Positions 16,323 through 24,638 of a stretch of DNA of 64,000 bases are shown here, piece by piece. A model generated the notes under the pieces. That model was not told the DNA's origin. It saw only the letters and a program-made list of their open reading frames with translations, and did no database searches. Source of the DNA: Muribaculaceae bacterium. Its GTDB lineage: Bacteria > Bacteroidota > Bacteroidia > Bacteroidales > Muribaculaceae. The stretch lies in NCBI GenBank assembly GCA_022509165.1, contig JAFLTT010000006.1, forward strand, positions 118,919-182,918. Reading direction: 5' to 3'. A program made the position numbers and the translations under genes. The stretch's first letter is position 1. The number at the start of each line of letters is the position of its first letter.

Positions 16323-19300
16323 ATGACGCAAAAAAAAATTATTGCGCTCGTTTGTTTTCTCACTACTTTTTTTACGTCCCAATCCTTGTTGGCACAAGAC
16401 ACTCAGATGATACGTGGACTTGTGCTGGATGATGAAAACGACGAGCCGCTGATCGGAGTTACTGTAGGTCTCTATGATGATACAGGTGAAGGCTTCCTTT
16501 GGGGCACTTCTACCGATGTGGATGGAAAATTTGTGATGCGTGCTCCTCAAAAAGAGGGGGAAATCAGAATTTCTTATATCGGTTATGAACCTGCCTTCCA
16601 AAAGGTTACTTCTGCCGGAGGCGAATTCACTTTCCGCATACATCCCAATGTAGAGACCACACAGGAAGTGGTGGTGACAGGTTTCTTCAATAAGAATAAA
16701 AATAGTTTCACCGGTGCCGTTCAACAGATGAGCGGTGACGAACTGAAGTCAATTTCCGGAACTAACATCATGACTGCCATCGCGGCCCTTACACCGGGTC
16801 TCGATGTCGTTAAGAATACCGCCCAGGGTTCTAACCCTAACAATGTGCCCGAACTTGTGCTCCGTGGTATGACTTCTTTCAGCAACAACACTCAGTCGGT
16901 AAATCAGCCTACTATAATCCTGGATGGTGTTGAAGTATCTACTCAGGAACTGTATGACCTCAACATGAATGAGATAGAAAGCGTGACCGTGCTCAAAGAT
17001 GCTTCGGCTGCAGCTCTTTACGGTTCTAAAGCGGCAAATGGTGTGATAGTGATCACACGTAAGAAAAGCGCCGAAGGGAAAATGTCGGTCAGCTATTCTT
17101 TTACAGGGAACTTTGAATTCCCCGACCTTCATGACTACAAGCTGCTGTCTCCAATGCAGAAACTGGAATATGAACGCATGGCAGGTCTTTATACTGCAAA
17201 TTCTCCTGATGAGATCAACAGCGAAACGGGAGTTTATAAGCAATATGAACTCGACCAACTCTACAACCAGCGATTCCAGGCAGTGAGAAGCGGTGTATAT
17301 AGCGATTGGCTGGCACAGCCTTTACGCAACTCTTTCAGTCAGGACCATGCGCTCAGACTTTATGGCGGTTCTCAGAATGTGAGATATGAAATCACAGCAC
17401 GCTTCGCCGACACTAAGGGTGTGATGAAAGGTGACTATCGTAGACGTATCAATGTGGGGTATTACCTGGATTACTATATCAGCAATAAACTACTCTTCTC
17501 AAATAGAGGTACATACGTAGATATCCGTGCCAAAGATACTCCTTACGGTTCTTTCTCGGATTATGCTACAATGAATCCTTACGATCCAATGTACAATCTC
17601 GACGGATCGGTTAACACAAACCTCTCCTGGGACCTCAACAATCCTTTGTATGAAGCAACTCTGGGATCTTTCAGCAAAAACAGTCAGTCATATTTTACAA
17701 ATACAACCAATCTTCGTTGGGATATCACCAAAGAATGGAGGGTAACAGGTCAGTTCTCTGTAACTACTCAGCATGACGGGGCAGATGCATTCACCTCGCC
17801 AAATTCTCTGTATTTCAAGAATGAGACGGACCCAACCAAGAAAGGTTCCTACACTCTGATGAACGGTGAGAGCCTGAGCCTGAATGCAAATGCAGTAGGT
17901 ACTTACAACCATCAGTTTGGCGACAATAGTCTGGTAACTGCAAATGTAGGTTGGGAACTCAACTATATGTCGGCTTCCACTACAACCACTCTTGCTGAAG
18001 GTTTCTTCAACGACAATCTTTGGTTTATCGGTAATGCCAGCAGCTTCATGTCGAATCAAAAGCCCGTGGGCACACAGTCTAAGGCTACAGACGTAGGTTT
18101 CTTTGTCAACGGTACCTACATGTTCCGCGGAAAATACATGATAGATGCTGTGTATCGTGCTACCGGATCATCTAAATTCGGAACCAATAACCCATGGGGT
18201 CACTTCTGGTCGGCCGGTATAGGCTGGAACATGCACAATGAGAAGTGGCTGCAAGACATTGCCGTTCTTGAACGACTGAAACTTCGTGCCAACGCCGGAT
18301 ACACCGGTAAGGTAAGTTTCAGCCCATTCCAGGCTATGACAATGTATGAATACAAGAACGAATATGAATATCTTTGGGGCATAGGTGCTATACCTATCAC
18401 CATCGGTAATCCTGACCTTTCATGGGAACGTACCCTTAAATACAATGTCGGTGCCGACCTCTCTATGTTCAATAGCCGACTTAACTTCACCCTCGATTTC
18501 TACCTGGAGAATACTCAAGACCTTCTGCTCGATCAGTCGAAGGCTCCATCTACAGGTGTAACGAGTGCTAAACAAAATATCGGCGAACTTCAAAATAAAG
18601 GTTTCGAGTTCCAGATCGACGGATTCCCCATTCGTACTCCTGATTTCTATTGGCAACTCGGTGCGACCGGTTACGCCAACCGAAATAAAATCATGAAAAT
18701 TAACTCGGCTCTCGAGGAACTGAATAAGGTAAACCAGGAAAACCAGTATCTTTCTGTAACTCCGTTGGCTCAATATGCTGCCGGAGAATCCACCACAGCC
18801 ATTAAAGTGGTGCGCTCCGGTGGTATCGACCCGGCAACCGGTAAGGAGATTTACATCAAGCTCAACGGCGAAAGAACTTTCGAATATGATCCGGCCGATA
18901 AATATAATGCCGGTGATTCACAGCCGAAGTTCTCCGGGACATTCCGCACTGCTTTATACTGGAAAGGATGGTCTCTCTCAGTTTATCTTGATTACACTTT
19001 GGGCGGATATATCTACAATGCTACACGTGCCACCAAAGTAGAGGGTCTCAATCCTATTTATAATGCTGATGTACGCGTCTTTGAAGACAGATGGAAGCAA
19101 CCGGGTGATGTGGCAATTTACCGCGACATCGCTGACTCTTCAGCACCAAAGATGACCGACCGTTTCGTGGAGAAGGAAAACACAATGAACCTCACTTCAA
19201 TCAACTTCGGTTATGAATTCCCGCAGAAACTTATATCACATATCCGTGCCAAATCTCTTTGGATCGGTATAAATGTAAAGGATATCGTGCGTTTCTCTAC

Positions 19301-19373
19301 AGTGAAAATCGAACGCGGAACATATTATCCGTACAGCCGCGGATTCGAAATCGACTTTAACATCGCTTTCTGA
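16323..19373 (+). CDS. SusC-like TonB-dependent outer-membrane receptor
   Basis: A 1016-residue outer-membrane transporter. The start is the ATG at 16323 (MTQKKIIALVCFLTTFF), in preference to an in-frame TTG two codons upstream. A signal peptide ends near SLLAQ, a carboxypeptidase-D-like regulatory domain follows (about 28-105, VDGKF and ISYIGYEP), then the SusC plug with VVVTGF, LRGM, ILDGVE and the hallmark SVTVLKDASAAALYGSKAANGVI (split here as VLKDASAAALYG and KAANGVIVI), then the 22-strand barrel. It imports large nutrients with energy from TonB. It pairs with the SusD gene 20 bases downstream. Its partners (TlpA-like protein, M16 peptidase) hint at a peptide-like substrate; substrate unproven. 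Confidence 0.95.
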   Translation: MTQKKIIALVCFLTTFFTSQSLLAQDTQMIRGLVLDDENDEPLIGVTVGLYDDTGEGFLWGTSTDVDGKFVMRAPQKEGEIRISYIGYEPAFQKVTSAGGEFTFRIHPNVETTQEVVVTGFFNKNKNSFTGAVQQMSGDELKSISGTNIMTAIAALTPGLDVVKNTAQGSNPNNVPELVLRGMTSFSNNTQSVNQPTIILDGVEVSTQELYDLNMNEIESVTVLKDASAAALYGSKAANGVIVITRKKSAEGKMSVSYSFTGNFEFPDLHDYKLLSPMQKLEYERMAGLYTANSPDEINSETGVYKQYELDQLYNQRFQAVRSGVYSDWLAQPLRNSFSQDHALRLYGGSQNVRYEITARFADTKGVMKGDYRRRINVGYYLDYYISNKLLFSNRGTYVDIRAKDTPYGSFSDYATMNPYDPMYNLDGSVNTNLSWDLNNPLYEATLGSFSKNSQSYFTNTTNLRWDITKEWRVTGQFSVTTQHDGADAFTSPNSLYFKNETDPTKKGSYTLMNGESLSLNANAVGTYNHQFGDNSLVTANVGWELNYMSASTTTTLAEGFFNDNLWFIGNASSFMSNQKPVGTQSKATDVGFFVNGTYMFRGKYMIDAVYRATGSSKFGTNNPWGHFWSAGIGWNMHNEKWLQDIAVLERLKLRANAGYTGKVSFSPFQAMTMYEYKNEYEYLWGIGAIPITIGNPDLSWERTLKYNVGADLSMFNSRLNFTLDFYLENTQDLLLDQSKAPSTGVTSAKQNIGELQNKGFEFQIDGFPIRTPDFYWQLGATGYANRNKIMKINSALEELNKVNQENQYLSVTPLAQYAAGESTTAIKVVRSGGIDPATGKEIYIKLNGERTFEYDPADKYNAGDSQPKFSGTFRTALYWKGWSLSVYLDYTLGGYIYNATRATKVEGLNPIYNADVRVFEDRWKQPGDVAIYRDIADSSAPKMTDRFVEKENTMNLTSINFGYEFPQKLISHIRAKSLWIGINVKDIVRFSTVKIERGTYYPYSRGFEIDFNIAF

Positions 19374-19393
19374 AATTTAACACGACTTACAAA

Positions 19394-20809
19394 ATGATTA
19401 TTCCTAAGATAAAATTTTTCTCTTTCCTGGCTGCCGCTTCAATCTCCTGCACCTCTCTTGTATCGTGCAATGATTTTCTCGACGTTACGCCTGACGGTCA
19501 GGAAAAACTTGATCAGATCCTATCCACTCCGGAGGGTGTGGAAAGCGCTCTTTACGGGGCGTATGCTCAGCTTCGCAACACCAATCTTTACGGCGCTAAC
19601 CTCTCATTCAAAGTTGTGGATATCCTGGCGCAGCATTTCACGGTATATGGTGGCAACAACAATCATATAGCCGCTCTGGAAAAATACGATTACAATTATA
19701 GCGACGTAGAGCAGGATTTTGAAAACATCTGGACAAAGATGTACGGCAACATCTCGAATGTAAACGCTATTTTAGGCTCCGCGATACTGAACGATGCATC
19801 CTCTTTCCCATATAATATCTATAAAGGTGAAGCATTAGGACTGAGAGCTTTCATGCATTTCGACCTCCTGCGTCTGTTCTGCGAGCAATATACACTGAAT
19901 CCAAATGCTTCCGGAATTCCCTATGCCACTAATTTCGGACTCCAGACTCCCGATTTTTCATCAGTGGCCAAATGCTATGAATATATTCTTGATGACCTCC
20001 TGACTGCTGAAACTCTGCTTCAGGATGAAGATAAATATACCGATGCCACTAATTTCATGCGCGACAGAAGCATTCACTTCAATCTTCATGCCGTTCGTGC
20101 TACCCTGGCCAGAGTATATCTTACCATGGGACAGAAAGACAAAGCATTGATTTATGCCGAGAAGGTAATCAGTGAAAGCGGAAGAAAACTCACAGGTCAG
20201 ATTTCTTTGGCAGGTGATGTGGCCGGAATACTTTCTGCAAACGAGACTCTCTTCGGAGTTTATTATAAAGAATTTTACTCAGTAGTAAGTCCTAATCTCC
20301 AGCAGCACATCTCATGGTCGTCGCTCGAACCACGACGCGACTGCCTCGAAATATTTCAGAAGGAGGGTCAGGACTTGAGACAGAACGCATATTTCAAGGA
20401 AGACCTATCATATTCCGTACCCACATTCATTAAGCTTACCAATGTGTACGATCTCAACGGCCAGACTACCCCGGCCGGTATTATCCCGGGTATCAACTTG
20501 ATACGTCTGCCGGAAATGTACTACATTGCCGCCGAATGTCTCCTGGAATCAAACCCGGGGAAGGCTACAGAATATTTTGATGAGCTTATTACACACCGTG
20601 GTCTCACCAAACTCAGTGAAAGACCTGAACCTCAGGCTATTTCCCAACAGATTATTAACGATGACAGATATAAGGAACTTTGGGGTGAAGGCCAGAACTT
20701 CTATAATATGAAGAGGCAGGATCTCTCTATATCTCTGCCCGACGGAAATTCGGTGAAACCGGTGTACATTATCCCAATTCCTGATATTGAATTTGATTAC
20801 AGAAACTAA
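19394..20809 (+). CDS. SusD/RagB-like surface lipoprotein
   Basis: A 471-residue surface-exposed lid and nutrient-binding partner of the SusC-like receptor. It has a lipoprotein signal with lipid-attachment Cys25 in SLVSC-ND. The N-terminal NDFLDVTPDGQ and the TPR-like helical core (VESALYGAYAQLR; ALGLRAFMHFDLLRLF) match the family, as does the C-terminal RLPEMYYIAAECLLE stretch. Length is a little below typical SusD (~530), common for RagB-like members. It lies between SusC and DUF4843 with gaps of 20 and 15 bases, in one operon. Confidence 0.95.
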   Translation: MIIPKIKFFSFLAAASISCTSLVSCNDFLDVTPDGQEKLDQILSTPEGVESALYGAYAQLRNTNLYGANLSFKVVDILAQHFTVYGGNNNHIAALEKYDYNYSDVEQDFENIWTKMYGNISNVNAILGSAILNDASSFPYNIYKGEALGLRAFMHFDLLRLFCEQYTLNPNASGIPYATNFGLQTPDFSSVAKCYEYILDDLLTAETLLQDEDKYTDATNFMRDRSIHFNLHAVRATLARVYLTMGQKDKALIYAEKVISESGRKLTGQISLAGDVAGILSANETLFGVYYKEFYSVVSPNLQQHISWSSLEPRRDCLEIFQKEGQDLRQNAYFKEDLSYSVPTFIKLTNVYDLNGQTTPAGIIPGINLIRLPEMYYIAAECLLESNPGKATEYFDELITHRGLTKLSERPEPQAISQQIINDDRYKELWGEGQNFYNMKRQDLSISLPDGNSVKPVYIIPIPDIEFDYRN

Positions 20810-20824
20810 TTAAGGCTTGCAATC

Positions 20825-21616
20825 ATGACATCATATATTTCAAAAATTATGGGCGCCGGGGCTTTAGGCCTGATGCTTGCCGTGGGAACATCATCCTGCC
20901 AGCAAAACGATTATCTCGTTTTTGATCAAGATTATTCCGGCATATATTTCACCGAAGATTCCCTGCATTACTCCTTCAGCACTCTTCCTATAGAGACTCG
21001 GACATACACGCAGGAAATCCCGGTACAAATCATGGGTAAGCCTTATGACTATGACCGTACCTTCTCGGTAGAGGTACAGCCTTCAATTTACAACGAGACT
21101 CCGCAAGCCGGGAAACAATACCTGCTTGACCCGACTACAATAATTATCCCAAAAAATGAAATTGAGGGATACATACCTTTGGTGCTTCTGCGCGACGGTC
21201 TTGCAGGTGATGAAGAGTCAGGATACACCAGATATGAGATAAGGCTACGACTGATCCCTGATAATAATTTCACACCTACTCTGTCGGAAATCGAACAGAA
21301 TGTGGTGGTTACCTTCGACAACTCTATCGAAAAACCTAAATGGTATAATGAAGGGGTTTGGATTCAGAATTGCGGGGAATGGGCTCCAATCAAACTCATA
21401 AAGGTGATGGAGCATTTTCACACAACCTTAAAGGAAAACGCTCCTTCCACTTATAGCAAAATGGTGGATGATATAGGAGAAAACTGGGAAAACGTAACGT
21501 ACGGATGGCCTAACGACTATAAGTACACTGTGAAGAAATACATCCTTATACCTTGCTACGAATACTTCCAACAACATCCCGAGCATGGTATTACCGATTT
21601 TCCTAATCCGGTGTAA
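20825..21616 (+). CDS. DUF4843 lipoprotein
   Basis: A 263-residue lipoprotein (Cys25 in GTSSC-QQ). The N-terminal half has a beta-sandwich pattern: YFTEDSLHYSFS, EIPVQIMGKPYDYDRTFSVEV, then VLLRDG and IRLRLIPDNNF. This is the DUF4843 arrangement found next to SusC/SusD. The C-terminus (after about 175) is the less conserved part, with CYEYFQQHPEHG. Such proteins are thought to be accessory surface lipoproteins of the uptake complex. Same operon as its neighbours, although a 106-base gap with a weak hairpin follows. Confidence 0.85.
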   Translation: MTSYISKIMGAGALGLMLAVGTSSCQQNDYLVFDQDYSGIYFTEDSLHYSFSTLPIETRTYTQEIPVQIMGKPYDYDRTFSVEVQPSIYNETPQAGKQYLLDPTTIIIPKNEIEGYIPLVLLRDGLAGDEESGYTRYEIRLRLIPDNNFTPTLSEIEQNVVVTFDNSIEKPKWYNEGVWIQNCGEWAPIKLIKVMEHFHTTLKENAPSTYSKMVDDIGENWENVTYGWPNDYKYTVKKYILIPCYEYFQQHPEHGITDFPNPV

Positions 21617-21675
21617 AACTTTAATTTATCCCTATATACGTTTTCCCGATGGTTCCAAGGGAATCAAATAATTTT

Positions 21676-21694
21676 AAAGAGAATTAAACTCTTT
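21676..21694 (+). terminator. Weak hairpin inside the SusC/D operon
   Basis: AAAGAG/CTCTTT with a 7-base loop, followed by ACTTTTACATT, in the 106-base gap between DUF4843 and the PKD protein. It may partially attenuate expression of the distal genes. Confidence 0.3.
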
Positions 21695-21722
21695 ACTTTT
21701 ACATTATTCTAATTGATATCTG

Positions 21723-23249
21723 ATGAGAACTACAAGATATATATATTTAGCCCTGACTGCTGCTCTGTTTTGGAGTTGTGCAAGTGATGACACCACACTT
21801 GGCGGTAATCCTATCTCGGAGATTTCTATCGATGAGTATTCAGTGCTTCCATCTTATGAACTCTCTAAAAATGATGTGCTTACCATTTCCCCTGTGATCA
21901 ACCAGTCTATGCCGGGGAAAACTCTATCATACGAATGGGAGGTTGAGCATGAGATAGTGTCTACAGAGCCTGTTTTCAGTTATACTTGTTCCGAACTCGG
22001 TTCATTTGACTGCCGGTTGATTGTGTCCAACGAAGATGGAAAGGCTTTTGCCACCTTCACTATCAATGTTAACACTCCTTACGAAGAGGGCCTCGTAATT
22101 GTCAGCAAAGATCCTACAGGGAAAAGCCGTCTGTCATTTATGCTTCACAACATTGATGGCACTGAAGACAGCTTCTACGATTATGACGTATTTTCCTACA
22201 ACAATCCGGAAATTGCCTTTGCACCCAACGTCAGCGATATAGTAGTAAGTAATGGAAACCTCATTATTTCCAGTAAAGGTGATGCTACAGTTGCTCCTTC
22301 TATCTATTATCTTAATGAAAAGACAATGGATGTGGAAAATTATGTAGAAGTACCGGAGTATGCAGGTTTCTCTCCTTACAGACTCATGGTTTGCCAAACA
22401 GCTTACGCAGGAGCTTCCTATCCTATCCTTTCAGAAAATGGCAAAGTTTATGATTTTGCATCTACAGAGGGAACAGTGGTAGAAAGCAATAAGTTTCCAT
22501 CTACATATGACATAGAAACTTCTGTTTTTTATGAAAGCGGTTCTTACAACCTTTTCTTTTGGGATAATCAAGACAATGTTTTGGTTACAATGTTTGACGG
22601 ATACGGAGGGTTCTATTGCCTGAAAGACTATGAACAGAAAAGCAACAAAGAAAATATCAATATCAATTCTAATATCTTTGCCCAAGGTAATGACCAACCT
22701 ATTATAATGTTCATCCCTAAGTATAGGACAAGAGATTTGATTGGGACTACTGCTCAAATTTATATTCTTTCTGAATCAAACGGTCGTTTAAGAAGGACTG
22801 CTATTAATAAGGGCATATGGAAATATGATATGGATGCCGGGAGGAATTTCTTTGATATTCGTGAAACATTCACAGATATCGGTGCGGTAAGTGATTCCCC
22901 TATTGAAAAAGGAGCACCTATTATCGGTAGCGCTACTACTAAATCGTTGTTCTTTGCAAAAGGAAATAAGATTTATCGCTGGTATTATCCTCAGGGTAAC
23001 ATAAACACAGCTTCTGTGTTTGCAACTGTTGGCAATGAAACTTCCATAGTTACAAGTTTTGATATAAACAGCGATCAGGATTTACTGTATGTGGCTTCAT
23101 ATGACCCGACTCAAGGTGGACTCAACGGTTCTTGCCATATTATGGAAATCAAAAAAACTTCTTCCACTGAGGAGGTTTATGTGGGAAAAATCACTAACTT
23201 TAACAATATTTCTTACCAACCGGTGAAAATCCTATATAAAAATAAATAA
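21723..23249 (+). CDS. PKD-like surface lipoprotein
   Basis: A 508-residue lipoprotein (Cys19 in FWSC-AS). The first ~115 residues form a PKD/Ig-like domain (LSYEWEVEHEIVSTEPVFSY; FDCRLIVSNEDGKAFATF). The rest looks like a beta-propeller-type fold with repeated short strands (IYYLNEKTMDVENYVEVP, SLFFAKGNKIYRWYYPQGN). Proteins of this build accompany SusC-SusD-DUF4843 in Bacteroidetes and probably help capture the substrate at the surface. AT content is slightly higher in its second half than in the flanking genes. Function inferred from context only. Confidence 0.85.
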   Translation: MRTTRYIYLALTAALFWSCASDDTTLGGNPISEISIDEYSVLPSYELSKNDVLTISPVINQSMPGKTLSYEWEVEHEIVSTEPVFSYTCSELGSFDCRLIVSNEDGKAFATFTINVNTPYEEGLVIVSKDPTGKSRLSFMLHNIDGTEDSFYDYDVFSYNNPEIAFAPNVSDIVVSNGNLIISSKGDATVAPSIYYLNEKTMDVENYVEVPEYAGFSPYRLMVCQTAYAGASYPILSENGKVYDFASTEGTVVESNKFPSTYDIETSVFYESGSYNLFFWDNQDNVLVTMFDGYGGFYCLKDYEQKSNKENININSNIFAQGNDQPIIMFIPKYRTRDLIGTTAQIYILSESNGRLRRTAINKGIWKYDMDAGRNFFDIRETFTDIGAVSDSPIEKGAPIIGSATTKSLFFAKGNKIYRWYYPQGNINTASVFATVGNETSIVTSFDINSDQDLLYVASYDPTQGGLNGSCHIMEIKKTSSTEEVYVGKITNFNNISYQPVKILYKNK

Positions 23250-23266
23250 CCTAATTTAATTATTCC

Positions 23267-24592
23267 ATGAGACACAAGTGCTTACCTGTCATTTTAGCCA
23301 TAGGGGCGGTTGTGCCTGCTCTTTCCTCTTCCGCTTCTGTAATTAAGGGAAAAGTGGCTATCAACGACCCGGCCGTAATTTCTGTAATTGATTTTAAGGG
23401 CCACGTCAACCCTGTGAATGTAAATCACCTGGATTCTGCTTACTCACTGAACATTGATGCAGAAAATCCAGAAATAATGACTCTATTCATTATTTATAAT
23501 GATGAACAGGGTAACAAAAGACAGACTTACACTCCTGTGCTTGTGGGGCCTGAATTAGCTACCATTGAGATGGATATCGATGCTAAGACCGGAACTCCTG
23601 TAATTACTACACCCGATGTCAACCAACAGGCTTTCCTGTCTTTCACAAATTTCATTATCGATAATCTAAGAGGTGGCGGTAACGGACAGGCAAAAAATAT
23701 CTCAAAAAAGATAGACAAACAGATTTCTAAAATCAATAAGAAAGTAACTAATCCTTTGGTAAAGGATTATATGGAATTATGGGGTATCAGTACCAAAATG
23801 TCGGCTGAAAGATTTTCCCGACCTCGCACCAAGGGAGGAAAACCATCCCGTAACCAAAGTGCAACTTTACCGGTTTCAACCGAATATCTGGTAAAAAATA
23901 GTGCTACCAAATATTTTCCGGAATTTGTTAATTATGTTTCCCACGAATTAGGGCAAGGTCATTCCCTGGCAGAGAAAATCAATAATCTGCGCTCTAACCT
24001 TCCCGCAGGCGACTTGCTCGATTATTTAGAGACTCGCCAGATCGTGCAATTCATCAATCTTAATAAAGGAAAAATAAGCGCTGAGGAAATTATCTCGGAA
24101 ATCAAACCGGTGGCTAAGGATAAACCGGAATATGAAGGCTGGAAAAATGCCGTAAGAGGTTACCATTCTTATGTGGAACCCGGCGATGTGGCCCCGGAAG
24201 ACCTGATACTCGATGCAGATGGCAAGGAATTCCGTATTTCTGATTTCAAAGGTAAGTATCTCTTTATTGATTTTTGGGCTTCGTGGTGTGTATATTGCGT
24301 GAGAGAAATCCCGGCACTTGAGAAAATAAAGGATGAATTTGCCGATAGTGACATCGAATTTATTGGAATCTCACTTGATGATAATACCGATAGTTGGAAA
24401 AAGGCTCTGGAAAAATATAACCTTTCTGATAATCAGTATATCGTTTCCTCTCCGGATTTCGCTGAAAAACTACGCCTGAATTCCATTCCAAGGTATATGA
24501 TATATGATCGTGACGGGAAACTACTCACTCCCAATGCACCAAGACCGAAGCAACATGATCAACTTGCCGAACTTCTTAAATCTTTAGTATAA
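23267..24592 (+). CDS. TlpA-like thiol-disulfide oxidoreductase
   Basis: A 441-residue exported protein. A signal peptide covers about residues 1-23, a linker domain about 25-300, and the C-terminal ~140 residues are a thioredoxin/AhpC-TSA domain with DFWASWCVYCVREIP (C341, C344) and GISLDDN. TlpA-like proteins reduce or isomerise disulfides in the periplasm. It is the last gene of the SusC/D operon; a strong terminator starts 4 bases after its stop. Its presence suggests that the imported substrate or the surface lipoproteins contain thiols, as inference. Confidence 0.9.
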   Translation: MRHKCLPVILAIGAVVPALSSSASVIKGKVAINDPAVISVIDFKGHVNPVNVNHLDSAYSLNIDAENPEIMTLFIIYNDEQGNKRQTYTPVLVGPELATIEMDIDAKTGTPVITTPDVNQQAFLSFTNFIIDNLRGGGNGQAKNISKKIDKQISKINKKVTNPLVKDYMELWGISTKMSAERFSRPRTKGGKPSRNQSATLPVSTEYLVKNSATKYFPEFVNYVSHELGQGHSLAEKINNLRSNLPAGDLLDYLETRQIVQFINLNKGKISAEEIISEIKPVAKDKPEYEGWKNAVRGYHSYVEPGDVAPEDLILDADGKEFRISDFKGKYLFIDFWASWCVYCVREIPALEKIKDEFADSDIEFIGISLDDNTDSWKKALEKYNLSDNQYIVSSPDFAEKLRLNSIPRYMIYDRDGKLLTPNAPRPKQHDQLAELLKSLV

Positions 24593-24596
24593 ACAT

Positions 24597-24629
24597 GTGG
24601 CAGGATTTTTCCTGCCACTTCTCTTTTTT
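24597..24629 (+). terminator. Strong terminator after the SusC/D operon
   Basis: GTGGCAGGA and TCCTGCCAC form a perfect 9-bp stem around TTTT, followed by TTCTCTTTTTT. It ends only 10 bases before the M16 ATG at 24639, so the peptidase either has a buried promoter or depends on read-through. Confidence 0.88.
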
Positions 24630-24638
24630 GAGTCTTCT

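Noticed and set aside
24597..24638. Longer N-terminus for the M16 peptidase from a GTG
   Set aside because: The GTG is the first base of a perfect terminator hairpin, and the ATG at 24639 gives a clean signal peptide.
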